Of a stretch of DNA of 64,000 bases, positions 39,162-49,386 are shown piece by piece. The DNA is from Sporosarcina sp. Te-1. Lineage in GTDB: Bacteria > Bacillota > Bacilli > Bacillales_A > Planococcaceae. The notes beneath the pieces were generated by a model. The model made no database searches and was not told the DNA's origin. It worked only from the letters and a program-made list of their open reading frames with translations. A program made the translations under genes and the position numbers. The stretch is from assembly GCF_017498505.1 (NCBI RefSeq), contig NZ_CP071798.1:992001-1056000 (forward strand). The letters are read 5' to 3'. The stretch's first letter is position 1. The number at the start of each line of letters is the position of its first letter.

Positions 39162-39177
39162 AAGGAGCTGAGAGGGA

Positions 39178-40104
39178 TTGAAGAGGCGTATCGTATATAT
39201 TAGCGGGATAATCGGCAGTATCACGACAGCCCTGCTCTCCATACTAGGTTTCGTCGCCACGAATCGCTTAATGTATATGAAATTGAAAGACAACGATGTT
39301 ATTTTGAAGCGTGAAGTTTTGGCGAAACGGTTTGATGAGCATTGGTATGAAACTGTCCGAAAAAAAGACCTGTGGGTTGATTCCCCAAACGGGTATCCGT
39401 TGCGAGCCGTCTTCCTGAAGCCCCTTGAGACGACAAGGACTGTAATCATTTGCCACGGTGTCACGGAAAACAAAATCAATTCCATGAAATATGCCCGACT
39501 ATTTGAAAGGCTTGGTTTTAACTCTGTCGTCTATGATCATCGTCGGCATGGTGATTCCGGAGGGAAAACGACGAGCTTCGGTTATTATGAAAAGCAGGAT
39601 TTGCAAGCCATTGTCCATGCTGTTCGCAAAGAGATCGGCAGCGAGGCGATACTTGGCATTCACGGAGAATCCATGGGCGCCGCCACGACGATTTTATTTG
39701 GCGGTGAATTTGAGGAGGAAGCTAACTTTTATATTGTTGATTGTCCGTTTTCCGATTTTTCGCAGCAAATCCTCCATATTCTACGAATCAACACACCGCT
39801 TCGTTCCAGGATGACGCTGCGAATTGCCAATCTATTTCTCAAAATTCGCGATGGCTATACGACCACCCTTGTCTCACCACGTGAAGTGATTCGCAATGTG
39901 ACGAAACCAATGCTCTTTATCCATAGTTTGGAGGATGATTTTATCTTACCCGACATGACGAAGGAATTATTCGATTTAAAGCCAGACCAAAAGAGAATGA
40001 AGCTTTTTGAAAAAGGTGCGCATGCGAAGTCATTTAACGAAAACCCGGAAGCCTACGAAGAAACGATTAAAAGCTTTTTATCCGACTTTCATTTCATCAA
40101 TTGA
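39178..40104 (+). CDS. yqkD: Alpha/beta hydrolase YqkD-like
   Basis: Membrane-anchored serine hydrolase of 308 residues; substrate unknown. A basic start and one transmembrane helix (IVYISGIIGSITTALLSILGFV) precede the hydrolase fold, whose nucleophile elbow is GIHGESMGA, with the catalytic Asp near LEDDFILP and the His in KGAHAKSF. The first codon is TTG with AAAGGAG upstream. Closest to B. subtilis YqkD by motif and neighbourhood (yqkE, yqkF). Confidence 0.88.
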   Translation: MKRRIVYISGIIGSITTALLSILGFVATNRLMYMKLKDNDVILKREVLAKRFDEHWYETVRKKDLWVDSPNGYPLRAVFLKPLETTRTVIICHGVTENKINSMKYARLFERLGFNSVVYDHRRHGDSGGKTTSFGYYEKQDLQAIVHAVRKEIGSEAILGIHGESMGAATTILFGGEFEEEANFYIVDCPFSDFSQQILHILRINTPLRSRMTLRIANLFLKIRDGYTTTLVSPREVIRNVTKPMLFIHSLEDDFILPDMTKELFDLKPDQKRMKLFEKGAHAKSFNENPEAYEETIKSFLSDFHFIN

Positions 40105-40110
40105 ATGATT

Positions 40111-40140
40111 CCCGTCCTGATGTCCAGGACGGGTTTTTCT
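40111..40140 (+). terminator. Terminator of yqkD
   Basis: CCCGTCCTG and CAGGACGGG (9-bp perfect stem, five-base loop), followed by TTTTTC. Confidence 0.88.
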
Positions 40141-40161
40141 GTTTTGATAAACTGCATATTA

Positions 40162-40206
40162 AAAACCACTTTCCCATTTGAGCTTGTCTAACAAATAAGT
40201 GGTTTT
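40162..40206. repeat. Inverted repeat near accessory scar
   Basis: AAAACCACTT and AAGTGGTTTT enclose an inner ATTTG/CAAAT pair. It could be a second terminator. It is the only structure I see in 40141-40370. Confidence 0.5.
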
Positions 40207-40378
40207 GCCATATGATTGAATTCGTTTGGCTCTACTTGAAAACAAGCGAGCAACATTTTGTGTTGCCTGATGTCCATTTGATCCGATGGCGGCATCTGTG
40301 CTTGATTTAGTTGTGTTTCATCATGGATTATCAGTTGACCACATTTTTTCGCCACAAGAATTTATCGTATCGTCTGCG

Positions 40379-40516
40379 TTAACTGTGATTGGTTTCTACT
40401 ACTGGTTCACGGTTTAATTTGATAAGGTGACGTTGAGGTACATACAGGACATACATAGGAAAGCGATGAGTGATGTCTCTATCGCCTGCTATTGATTCTA
40501 ATGTTCCCCAATGCAC
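40379..40516 (-). CDS. Possible 45-aa ORF or gene remnant
   Basis: Opens with GTG behind AGAGGTAG and reads MHWGTLESIAGDRDITHRFP, then MYVLYVPQRHLIKLNREPVV, ending ETNHS. The composition looks protein-like, but an in-frame TGA lies just upstream and the surroundings are decayed, so this may be the tail of a lost gene. Not recognised. Confidence 0.25.
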   Translation of the reverse strand: MHWGTLESIAGDRDITHRFPMYVLYVPQRHLIKLNREPVVETNHS

Positions 40517-40712
40517 AATGACTACCTCTTGCGCGTAATGCGGTCAATAGCCTTTTCCTATCGCCTGTATTCACTGTCAATTTCATTCAATACACTTTCT
40601 CACTTCCCAACATTTGGGGATGTGGTAAGCTATACAAATGTCTGATTATGCAGTTGTCCAACTAATAGGGTAGGTTAGTTGAGTAGGAAATTGAATTGGA
40701 GGTCGAACAGAT

Positions 40713-40958
40713 ATGAAACGCGAGGGAATTGTGAAATGGTTTAAAGAAGAAAAGGGTTATGGTCGTATAATGCTTGACGGTGAGGATGGAAATCATGTTT
40801 TTGTTCATTTTAGTTCGATTTTACACGATAAAGAAAGATTTCTGAATGGATTCAGATTCCTTAAACAAGGTCAAAAAGTATCCTTTGATTTAGTTGAAAA
40901 CCCCAATTCTACTGACCAAAAGCAAGTCGCAGAAAATGTAATCGTTATTTCTGATTAA
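40713..40958 (+). CDS. Divergent cold-shock-domain protein
   Basis: Single-stranded nucleic-acid-binding protein of 81 residues. RNP1 reads KGYGRI instead of the usual KGFGFI, and RNP2 reads VFVHF in NHVFVHFSSI; GIVKWFKEEKG and LKQGQKVSFDL complete the OB fold. It differs from housekeeping Csp proteins by an insert around HDKERFLNG and a loop PNSTDQ. A GGAGGT ribosome site precedes it. It is AT-rich and abuts a broken recombinase, so it is probably a mobile-element gene left behind. Confidence 0.85.
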   Translation: MKREGIVKWFKEEKGYGRIMLDGEDGNHVFVHFSSILHDKERFLNGFRFLKQGQKVSFDLVENPNSTDQKQVAENVIVISD

Positions 40959-40959
40959 A

Positions 40960-41377
40960 AAGTTTGCTTTATTCCCTGCTTCCAAATAAGTATCGAATGA
41001 GAAGACATCAATCATTTTCTTAACGTCATCAGGGGTAAAACCCTTAATTACCTTTTTAGGAACTTTGGGTCTCTCTATTCTCTGGCCATAGGGTTTTCTA
41101 CTAAATACTCTTCAGCAATACACCAATTAAAGAAGGCGGAGATTAATTCTATCATCGCTACAATACTTTGTGGTTTGAGACCTGCTATTTTCTTTTGTCT
41201 AATGAACGCCTTCATATCAAAGACAGTGATCTTTTCCAATTCAGCTATAGCCCTTTTCTGACTAAGATACTTATTTAGCTGCGTTAACTTTTGACGCTTA
41301 TTTTTTATCTTTTTTTCTGTAAATCCTTTTACAATACAGTGGTAGTACTATTTCTTTAAAACATCTTCTGTTTCCAA
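40960..41377 (-). pseudogene. Decayed tyrosine recombinase/integrase fragment
   Basis: The minus strand encodes the N-terminal SAM-like and early core part of a phage/ICE-type integrase: YYHCIVKGFTEKKIKNKRQ, LEKITVFDMKAFIRQKK, ELISAFFNWCIAEEYLVENP, then after a frameshift IERPKVPKKVIKGFTPDDVK and TYLEAGNKA. An in-frame TAG interrupts it at 41350-41348 and a frameshift lies near 41080. It stops short of all catalytic residues where the cold-shock gene ends, so it is truncated by a rearrangement and cannot be active. Confidence 0.85.
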
Positions 41378-41586
41378 CAAAAAAACCACCTCTCCGGTTT
41401 ATCTTTCACCAGAAAAAGTGGTTTGTCGGTTTCCATTAAGAAAGATTAAGCAAATAAGGTAAACTACTGAGGAATGATTAACCTGCACAACAAAATTACA
41501 GGAAATATTTTATATGAACGTTTAGTCAGCGATTGTTGAAACGCCGACTAACCGCGTTAACTCAACATTTAGCTTACTTGTCCAAA

Positions 41587-41811
41587 TCATTTCTTATCAT
41601 TCAACTTGTTCATTTGTGCCATCATTTGATTAATCTTCTTTTGTGAAGGTTTTTGTCCCATTTGCATCATCATCATGCGCAGCATTTGCTCATTGATTGG
41701 CGGGTTTTCTTTCAGATATTTCATCATGTATTGACGTGCCATGAAAAATCCAAGGGCCACACCACCAATTAACGCAACGACGACAATTAGGATCCACCAA
41801 ATCGTGCTCAT
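41587..41811 (-). CDS. yneF: YneF (UPF0154) membrane protein
   Basis: Small protein of 74 residues with one N-terminal transmembrane helix ([25 protein letters not shown]) and a Met-rich amphipathic tail containing [21 protein letters not shown], the UPF0154 signature. Function unknown. It follows sirA as in B. subtilis, though 267 bases and a hairpin now lie between. Confidence 0.93.
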   Translation of the reverse strand: MSTIWWILIVVVALIGGVALGFFMARQYMMKYLKENPPINEQMLRMMMMQMGQKPSQKKINQMMAQMNKLNDKK

Positions 41812-41975
41812 CCGCTTTTACCTCCTTCACTTACCAAAATCAAGTTTACTCCACCATGATGGATTATACAACATCGTCATGCTGTATGGCAATGACTCCA
41901 TGCAAAATCATTCGTTTCCATTCTTGGCGCTCCTCTTCTTTCCACTTGATATGGGTAATCAATGATACCACATGA

Positions 41976-42050
41976 AAAAGGGCTGTCCCTGAACTGTCCC
42001 CCGTACTTCCAAAAATCGGGGTGAAATGCTCGAACGGCCCTTTCTTCAAT
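41976..42050 (-). terminator. Long hairpin after sirA with GGGACAG repeats
   Basis: On the minus strand AAAGGGC opens and GCCCTTTTTC closes a structure of about 70 bases, ending in a T-run. Its distal arm holds GGGGACAGTTCAGGGACAG, an internal direct repeat of GGACAG. Confidence 0.55.
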
Positions 42051-42078
42051 TGCTCTATACAATTATTTTCTCTAGTCA

Positions 42079-42528
42079 TTAAAATGAAATGCTTCTTTCG
42101 GATACTAAATGATTGGCATGTTTGACTGGCTTCAACCAACCCCACTCACCTACGCCCTCCATCACCGCAAAATACCGATCATGCGAACCCGACAATGCTA
42201 CAAAAAGGTCTAAATCAAGCATTCTCGAGCCATCACAATAGGCTTGTACAGAATAAGGGGAAACCGAGATATAGATGGAGCCTTTCATCGGATGCGTTAA
42301 CCGATAGGAGCCTTCCTTTGACTCCACAGATGAAAAGTTTTTCCCTAAGTGATCCATGATGGCCTGGTCAATTGTCAGTTCTTCAATGTGATCACATAAG
42401 TATTGGATCTCTTGAGCTGGTTGCTGATGATTTGTTTCCTCTCGTAAAAGATCATAAAGCAGTCGTTCCCGCCCGATAATAAAAGATAAATATTCATTTT
42501 TCACCTTATAAATTTCGTAAGATCTCAC
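42079..42528 (-). CDS. sirA: Sporulation inhibitor of replication SirA
   Basis: Protein of 149 residues that binds DnaA domain I and blocks new rounds of replication once sporulation starts. Start GTG at 42528 is eight bases after AAGGGGG and gives MRSYEIYKVKNEYLSFIIGRE, which aligns with the B. subtilis start; codons at 42534 and 42537 are too close to the site. The C-terminus VGEWGWLKPVKHANHL resembles the family's YGWLNPVK block. Location between tkt and yneF supports the name. Confidence 0.85.
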   Translation of the reverse strand: MRSYEIYKVKNEYLSFIIGRERLLYDLLREETNHQQPAQEIQYLCDHIEELTIDQAIMDHLGKNFSSVESKEGSYRLTHPMKGSIYISVSPYSVQAYCDGSRMLDLDLFVALSGSHDRYFAVMEGVGEWGWLKPVKHANHLVSERSISF

Positions 42529-42723
42529 AACCATCACCCCCTTTGCTTCATCCTACACAACATAACTTGAAAAACATGTCGGTTTGCGCAAAATAATTTA
42601 ACTATTATTGTCGTATGAGTGTGATTATTCAATAAGTTAAAATAAAGTTGAATTACTTTTCCCTACCCTGACCAGTTTCATTCTAAACGACTAAGTTGTT
42701 TAGCGAACTACAGATTTTCATAG

Positions 42724-42759
42724 AAAAAGCGATGGAAACGGAGATTCCCATCGCTTTTT
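42724..42759. terminator. Bidirectional terminator after tkt
   Basis: AAAAAGCGATGG and CCATCGCTTTTT form a 12-bp perfect stem with A and T tracts at both ends, next to the tkt stop. Confidence 0.88.
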
Positions 42760-42774
42760 CTACTATATTTTATT

Positions 42775-44778
42775 TCAACCGATTAACCGCTTTACTTTAT
42801 TTACGATATTCTCGACTGTAAATCCGTATTGTTCAATTACTGTATTTCCTGGAGCGCTTGCACCAAATGTATCGATCGCAAGCACTTCCCCTTCAGTACC
42901 TGTGTATTTATGCCAACCGAGCGAAGAACCCATCTCAATAGCCAAACGTTTCGTAATGGCTTTCGGGAAGACCGTTTCCTTGTATGCTTCATCTTGCTGA
43001 TCAAACAGATTCCATGAAGGCATGGAAACGACAGATACCTCAATTCCTTCCTTCTTCAAGCTCTCCTGGGCTTCCACTGCCAAGCCCACTTCTGAACCGG
43101 TTGCGATCAAAATAGCATCCGCACTCTCTTTTTCAGCAGGCGAAACAACGTAAGCACCCTTTTTAACTTGGTCCATCGCTAATTCACCGGACTTCTCAAG
43201 AACAGGCAGGTTTTGACGTGAAAGCACGAGTAAGGTCGGTGTATCTTTTGACGTGACCGCAATATTCCAAGCAGCTGATGTTTCGTTCCCATCTGCAGGA
43301 CGAATGACGTTGAGGCCAGGCATAGCTCGGTAAGAAGCAAGATGTTCCACTGGCTCGTGTGTCGGTCCGTCCTCTCCGACTGCAATGCTGTCATGAGTGA
43401 AGACATACGTGATAGGCAAGCCCATGAGTGCTGATAGTCGAATAGCGGGTCTGACATAGTCACTGAAAACGAAGAATGTGCCGCCAAAGACGTTCAACCC
43501 GCCGTGCAATGCCATTCCATTCAATGCTGCGCCCATTCCAAATTCACGAACACCGAACCAAATATTACGGCCGGCATAGTTGCCTGGCAGGAAGTCACCT
43601 TCCCCTTTCATAGTCGTCTTATTGGAGCCGGCTAAATCGGCACTGCCGCCGAAGAAGGAAGGAAGCTGCTTGGCAATCGCATTAATGGCATCGCCAGAGG
43701 CAGATCGAGTCGCAACCGCTTTGCCTGCCTCGTAGGAAGGAAGTGCTTCCGTGACTTCGCCTGGAATTTCATTTTGGATCGCCCGCTTTAATTGCTCCGC
43801 AAGCTCTGCGTGTTCTGCTTCGTATTTGGCAAAAAGGTCGTTCCAATGCTGCTCTTCCTGGACGCCAAGACGATCGGTCGCTTCCTTGAACGTTTCGTAA
43901 ACGCCTTCCGGCACGTGGAAGTCTTCTTCATACGTCCATTTATAATATTCTTTTGTCAGTTTCATTTCATCTTCACCAAGCGGCGCGCCATGGACATCGG
44001 CTTTGCCGGATTTATTCGGAGAGCCATAACCGATAACAGTCTTTACTTCGATCATTGTCGGTCCACCCGAGTTTGACTTCGCCTGTTCGATCGCTTTTGA
44101 GACCAATCCGATATTGTTGCCATCTTCTACTCGGATATAGTTCCAGCCGTACGATTCAAACCGTTTTTGAATATTTTCAGTGAATGACATATCCAGCTCG
44201 CCATCTAAGGAGATGTCATTACTGTCATACAGGACAATTAATTTATCCAATTGAAGGTGCCCTGCCAAGGAGATTGACTCGGCGGCAACCCCCTCCATCA
44301 AATCTCCGTCGCCGCAAAGGGCAAATGTGTAGTGGTCAACCACGTCATATCCTGGTTTGTTGTAGGTTGCAGCCAGATGTTTTTCGGCCATCGCCATGCC
44401 AACTGCCATACCAATTCCTTGACCGAGCGGGCCAGTGGTCGCTTCCACGCCTGCAGTATGGCCATATTCTGGATGTCCTGGTGTCTGGGAGCCCCATTGT
44501 CTAAAGTTCTTGATTTCATCCATCGAAAGTCCATAGCCGCTAAGATGGAGCAAGCTGTAAAGCAGCATGGAACCGTGTCCTGCTGATAGGACAAAACGGT
44601 CGCGGTTGAACCATTTTGGATTCGATGGGTTATGTTTCATATGCTTCGTCCAAAGAGTGTATGCCATCGGAGCGGCGCCCATCGGCAAACCTGGGTGCCC
44701 GGAATTCGCTTTTTCAATCGCATCAATAGATAACGTGCGAATGGTATTAATGGCTAGTTGATCGATTTGTTCGGTCAT
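42775..44778 (-). CDS. tkt: Transketolase
   Basis: Thiamine-diphosphate enzyme of 667 residues that moves two-carbon units between sugar phosphates in the pentose phosphate pathway. Visible are [18 protein letters not shown], ThDP-binding [20 protein letters not shown]-like [18 protein letters not shown], and [21 protein letters not shown]. The start at 44778 lies eight bases after GGAAGGA and gives exactly the B. subtilis length. Monocistronic, flanked by hairpins. Confidence 0.97.
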   Translation of the reverse strand: MTEQIDQLAINTIRTLSIDAIEKANSGHPGLPMGAAPMAYTLWTKHMKHNPSNPKWFNRDRFVLSAGHGSMLLYSLLHLSGYGLSMDEIKNFRQWGSQTPGHPEYGHTAGVEATTGPLGQGIGMAVGMAMAEKHLAATYNKPGYDVVDHYTFALCGDGDLMEGVAAESISLAGHLQLDKLIVLYDSNDISLDGELDMSFTENIQKRFESYGWNYIRVEDGNNIGLVSKAIEQAKSNSGGPTMIEVKTVIGYGSPNKSGKADVHGAPLGEDEMKLTKEYYKWTYEEDFHVPEGVYETFKEATDRLGVQEEQHWNDLFAKYEAEHAELAEQLKRAIQNEIPGEVTEALPSYEAGKAVATRSASGDAINAIAKQLPSFFGGSADLAGSNKTTMKGEGDFLPGNYAGRNIWFGVREFGMGAALNGMALHGGLNVFGGTFFVFSDYVRPAIRLSALMGLPITYVFTHDSIAVGEDGPTHEPVEHLASYRAMPGLNVIRPADGNETSAAWNIAVTSKDTPTLLVLSRQNLPVLEKSGELAMDQVKKGAYVVSPAEKESADAILIATGSEVGLAVEAQESLKKEGIEVSVVSMPSWNLFDQQDEAYKETVFPKAITKRLAIEMGSSLGWHKYTGTEGEVLAIDTFGASAPGNTVIEQYGFTVENIVNKVKRLIG

Positions 44779-44867
44779 GTCTGTCATCCTTCCCGTTTCC
44801 ATCTCTAGTAGATCATATTACTGTATTCCAACTCTAGTGTAGTCAAAATGAAGGAGAAATACAAATT

Positions 44868-44896
44868 GAGTTTGGAAACACCTTTTCCCCAAACTC
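44868..44896 (-). terminator. Weak hairpin between ynzC and tkt
   Basis: GAGTTTGG and CCAAACTC (8 bp) with a 13-base loop. The following minus-strand bases are AATTTG, so termination would be weak. Confidence 0.35.
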
Positions 44897-44938
44897 TATT
44901 TCTATCGTTTCCCCAAACATCTTAGACTGTCGAATTCA

Positions 44939-45172
44939 TTAGTTCGGAAACTTTTTATTTCGCGCGTCTTTCACCTTTTGAGGCGTGACATCGTTTCCTT
45001 CTGGGTCGATCACTTTTACATTCTCAATCGTGTTCCGCATGGAAGTTCGGAGCGATTGCAAATATTCCTTTCGCAAGGCTGTCTGTTCCTTTGCTTCTTC
45101 TATCGATAACCCTATTGTTTTCGATTTTTTTGAGAGCTCGTTAATCCGCTTGATTTTATCTTCTGCTAACAT
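44939..45172 (-). CDS. ynzC: DUF896-family protein YnzC
   Basis: Cytosolic helical hairpin protein of 77 residues with KIKRINELSKKSKTIGLS and EEAKEQTALRKEYLQSLRTS, the DUF896 signature. It is the last gene of the yneA-yneB-ynzC SOS operon; its own function is unknown. Confidence 0.92.
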   Translation of the reverse strand: MLAEDKIKRINELSKKSKTIGLSIEEAKEQTALRKEYLQSLRTSMRNTIENVKVIDPEGNDVTPQKVKDARNKKFPN

Positions 45173-45247
45173 TTTCTAAGGTCCTCCTCACAATCGAATA
45201 TACCGCTATCATAAAAAGTATACAAAAACAGCAGGAAGTGCAACCAT

Positions 45248-46221
<974 letters not shown>

Positions 46222-46236
46222 CGACTGCCCCTCCTA

Positions 46237-46336
46237 GAATGTTTGTTCGGAATGTTTGTTCTCATTATAGGGTAGAGTTTTTCCCTTGTCAACCTATTTT
46301 CGAACCTCTGTTTGCCATTTAACCGAACACCTGTTA
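46237..46336. promoter_or_regulatory. Cluster of four LexA-type SOS boxes
   Basis: Relative to the Gram-positive box GAACnnnnGTTC: GAATGTTTGTTC at 46237-46248 and again at 46250-46261, GAACCTCTGTTT at 46302-46313, and GAACACCTGTTA at 46325-46336. Each has one mismatch. They fill the divergent yneA-lexA control region. Confidence 0.75.
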
Positions 46337-46412
46337 TACTATTGGTAAGAATTCATTCGGTCATGTGCGTTAGCAATCTTCCGAGTATGACTAGATTTGA
46401 GGGGTGAGACGT

Positions 46413-47033
46413 ATGAAGAAAATTTCTAAGAGACAGCAGGACATTTTGACGTTCATTAAAGAGGAAGTCCGGTTAAAAGGTTATCCGCCATCCGTCCGGG
46501 AAATCGGAGAGGCGGTTGGACTTGCATCCAGTTCAACCGTTCACGGCCATTTGGCCAGATTGGAAAGCAAAGGATTCATCAGACGGGATCCAACGAAACC
46601 AAGAGCGATTGAAATATTGGATCCGGAAGGGCTCGATGCATTGAAACCGGGAGTCCTCCATGTTCCATTAGTCGGAAAGGTTACTGCTGGACAACCTATT
46701 ACGGCGATCGAGAATATTGAAGAGTATTTTCCGTTGCCTGAAACGTACGGCACATCGGATGACCAACTGTTTATGCTCGAAATCGTTGGGGACAGTATGA
46801 TTGAAGCAGGCATTTTGAATGGCGACTATGTTGTTGTTAAACAACAGCACACTGCCAACAATGGTGAAATCGTAGTTGCAATGACAGAAGAGGATGAGGC
46901 AACTGTTAAACGATTCTATAAGGAAAAAGATTATTTCCGCCTTCAGCCAGAAAATTCATCTATGGAACCAATCATCGTCAATTCAGTTTCCATTTTAGGC
47001 AAGGTCATCGGTGTCTACCGACTAATCCATTAA
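46413..47033 (+). CDS. lexA: LexA repressor
   Basis: SOS repressor of 206 residues. The winged helix is [20 protein letters not shown] with [22 protein letters not shown]; the cleavage site is in VGKVTAGQP (an Ala-Gly bond); the catalytic Ser is in [10 protein letters not shown] and the Lys in ATVKRFYKE. The start at 46413 has a GGGGTGAG site; an in-frame ATG nine bases upstream is less likely. Confidence 0.97.
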   Translation: MKKISKRQQDILTFIKEEVRLKGYPPSVREIGEAVGLASSSTVHGHLARLESKGFIRRDPTKPRAIEILDPEGLDALKPGVLHVPLVGKVTAGQPITAIENIEEYFPLPETYGTSDDQLFMLEIVGDSMIEAGILNGDYVVVKQQHTANNGEIVVAMTEEDEATVKRFYKEKDYFRLQPENSSMEPIIVNSVSILGKVIGVYRLIH

Positions 47034-47038
47034 AAGAA

Positions 47039-47071
47039 GCTGTTCCCGCAACAAACGGGAACAGCTTTTTA
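47039..47071. terminator. Terminator between lexA and ynbB
   Basis: GCTGTTCCCG and CGGGAACAGC (10-bp perfect stem, seven-base loop), then TTTTT on the plus strand. Confidence 0.9.
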
Positions 47072-48331
47072 TTATCGGATCAAACCTGCTTCTGCCAGTT
47101 TTGCAACAGAAGCGATGATCGCCGCTTTCACATGTTCGTATGTCAATCCACCTTGCACATAAGCAGTATATGGAGGCCGAATCGGTCCATCCGCAGTCAG
47201 TTCGATGCTCGAGCCTTGGATGAAAGTGCCCGCTGCCATAATGACGTCATCCTGATAGCCTGGCATGTAGGAAGGTTCAGGGGAATAATGGGCATTAATC
47301 GGCGAGTTCTCTTGGATTGTTTTACAGAAAGCGATCATTTGATCGGCCGTTTTAAAGTTCACGGATTGGATAAGATCCGTTCTTTTCACTTGATAATGCG
47401 GAGTAGTATCAAAACCATAGCTTTCCAAGTATGCGGATGTAAAGAGAGCTCCCTTTACCGCTTGGCTCACTACATGAGGCGCCAGGAAGAAGCCTTGGTA
47501 CATCTCCAGCAGCGTATCGAGGGAAGCACCCGCTTCTGCGCCAAGTCCGGGGGATGTCATGCGAAACGCACATTTTTCTATCAATTCCGCTTTGCCCGCA
47601 ATATAGCCACCTGTACGCGCCAGCCCGCCTCCCGGATTTTTTATAAGCGATCCTGCCATAAGATCGGCTCCCACTTCTGTCGGTTCCTTCGTTTCAACAA
47701 ATTCACCATAGCAATTGTCGACAAAAACAATCAGGTCTTTGTTCAACGATTTAACGAACGAAATCATCTTTTCTATTTCTTCGATCCGATAGGAGGGACG
47801 ATTTGAATAGCCTTTTGAACGCTGAATCCCGATCATTTTTGTTTTCGGGCCGATCTGTCGGGAGATCTCGTCAAAATCCACAGACCCATCTTGCTTCAAG
47901 TCCACATGTTTATATGAAATTCCAAAATCCTCAAGAGATCCTGTATCCTTTCCTTTGCCGGATACGATCGACTCAAGCGTATCGTACGGCTTTCCTGTGA
48001 TATATAAAAGCTCGTCTCCTGGACGGAGAATGCCGAATAAACTGATGGAGATGGCATGCGTTCCGGAAATGATTTGATTGCGAACAAGACACGCTTCCGT
48101 TCCAAATACATCCGCATAAACTTGTTCAAGCAGGTCACGGCCCGTATCGTCATAGCCGTAACCTGTGGAACCGGAAAGATGGAAATCGCTCACCATATTG
48201 CCACGGAAAGCAGCTAAGACTTTTTTCTGGTTGATAAAAGCGTTGCTCTCCACTTCTTTAACGAATTCAGCAATCATTTCCTCCACTTCTTCAGCGCGTT
48301 GCATTAATGTTGTTTCATCATAGGTCGTCAT
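47072..48331 (-). CDS. ynbB: PLP-dependent methionine gamma-lyase-family protein YnbB
   Basis: Cys/Met-metabolism-type PLP enzyme of 419 residues, formerly called aluminium resistance protein. The PLP Lys is in LMAGSLIKNPGGGLARTGGYIAGK; the upstream GSTGYGYDDTGRDLLEQVYADVFG and VRNQIISGTHAISISLFG are family blocks. The true substrate is not known. Convergent with lexA. Confidence 0.9.
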   Translation of the reverse strand: MTTYDETTLMQRAEEVEEMIAEFVKEVESNAFINQKKVLAAFRGNMVSDFHLSGSTGYGYDDTGRDLLEQVYADVFGTEACLVRNQIISGTHAISISLFGILRPGDELLYITGKPYDTLESIVSGKGKDTGSLEDFGISYKHVDLKQDGSVDFDEISRQIGPKTKMIGIQRSKGYSNRPSYRIEEIEKMISFVKSLNKDLIVFVDNCYGEFVETKEPTEVGADLMAGSLIKNPGGGLARTGGYIAGKAELIEKCAFRMTSPGLGAEAGASLDTLLEMYQGFFLAPHVVSQAVKGALFTSAYLESYGFDTTPHYQVKRTDLIQSVNFKTADQMIAFCKTIQENSPINAHYSPEPSYMPGYQDDVIMAAGTFIQGSSIELTADGPIRPPYTAYVQGGLTYEHVKAAIIASVAKLAEAGLIR

Positions 48332-48445
48332 TTCTCTTCCTCATTCCGTTAGTATTCACTACATTATCTTAACAGTCTAGTTGCGAACGTCAAATAGAAA
48401 CGGCATAATACGTAAGGGCCTATTTAGAAATAGAGGAGGGATAGA

Positions 48446-49048
48446 ATGGCGTGGGAAGTTTTCAGCTTGATCGGCACGGCAGCATTCGCCATTTCGGGTG
48501 CTCTTGTTGCTATGGAAGAGGATTATGATCTTTTTGGAGTCTACATATTAGGAATGGTCACTGCTTTTGGCGGAGGGGCAGTACGGAATCTTCTGATTGG
48601 CGTTCCGATATCGGTTTTGTGGGATCAACATTTTTTATTTGTAGTCGCAACTGTTTTAATCCTAATCGTTTTTTACTTTTTGAAATATATCCTACACCAT
48701 TGGAATCGATGGGGAACTTATTTTGATGCAATCGGCCTGGCAGCTTTCGCCATCCAGGGCGCCATGCTGGCGGTTCGTCTGGATATGACCTTGTTTGCAG
48801 TTGCAGTTGCTGCAGTTCTCACAGGCGCTGGCGGAGGTGTGATTCGGGATGTACTTGCGGGGAGACGGCCGCTTGTCTTCAAAAAAGACATTTATGCCGT
48901 ATGGGCAGCTGTCGCAGGCATCATTGTCGGACTGGGTGCCTACCATTATGACATGGCACTCTATCTACTGTTAGTCATCACTGCAGGGCTGCGGATCTTG
49001 TCTTATCTGTTCCATTGGAGGTTGCCGCATGGCAAATATCATCATTGA
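48446..49048 (+). CDS. Trimeric intracellular cation channel (TRIC) family protein
   Basis: Membrane protein of 200 residues with seven hydrophobic segments and two repeats: FAISGALVAMEEDYDLFGV ... FGGGAVRNLLIG and FAIQGAMLAVRLDMTLFAV ... GAGGGVIRDVLAG. These glycine-rich kinks and the basic residue after them are the mark of TRIC (UPF0126) potassium-permeable channels. GGAGGG precedes the ATG. Monocistronic. Confidence 0.92.
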   Translation: MAWEVFSLIGTAAFAISGALVAMEEDYDLFGVYILGMVTAFGGGAVRNLLIGVPISVLWDQHFLFVVATVLILIVFYFLKYILHHWNRWGTYFDAIGLAAFAIQGAMLAVRLDMTLFAVAVAAVLTGAGGGVIRDVLAGRRPLVFKKDIYAVWAAVAGIIVGLGAYHYDMALYLLLVITAGLRILSYLFHWRLPHGKYHH

Positions 49049-49093
49049 TAGGTGACGATGAATGAAAGTAATCATATGAAATATTGCCATATA

Positions 49094-49132
49094 AAAAGAC
49101 TGTAGAAGTTCTTTCCCAGACCTTCTACAGTC
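49094..49132 (-). terminator. Terminator after hfq
   Basis: GACTGTAGAAG and CTTCTACAGTC form an 11-bp perfect stem; the minus strand continues TTTTTATA. Confidence 0.85.
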
Positions 49133-49139
49133 GTTCTCC

Positions 49140-49361
49140 TTATTCTTCTTTTAATATGACTGGTTTTGAAGGAACGTATGTGGAAATTGCATGTTTGTAA
49201 ATTAATTGTTGCTTCCCGTCCGATTCCAGTAATACAGTGTAATTATCATACGATTTGACAAGCCCTTTCAGTTGAAACCCATTCAAAAGAAACACGGTAA
49301 CAAATGTGTTATTTTTCCGCAGTGAATTTAAAAATACTTCCTGCATATTTCCCTGTGACAT
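49140..49361 (-). CDS. hfq: RNA chaperone Hfq
   Basis: Hexameric Sm-fold protein of 73 residues binding small RNAs and A/U-rich RNA. Sm1 is [26 protein letters not shown] and Sm2 is [16 protein letters not shown] with the conserved YKHA-I. Last gene of a long minus-strand run, 25 bases after miaA. Confidence 0.96.
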   Translation of the reverse strand: MSQGNMQEVFLNSLRKNNTFVTVFLLNGFQLKGLVKSYDNYTVLLESDGKQQLIYKHAISTYVPSKPVILKEE

Positions 49362-49386
49362 TTACCCATCCTCCAGTTCTATTTTT

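Noticed and set aside
41864..42145. Minus-strand frame of 93 codons between sirA and yneF
   Set aside because: It overlaps the sirA end and runs through the terminator hairpin; no ribosome site.
47132..47806. Plus-strand reading frame of 224 codons
   Set aside because: It is antisense to ynbB, which has clear PLP motifs; composition (many Arg, Cys, Ser) is that of a shadow frame and there is no ribosome site.
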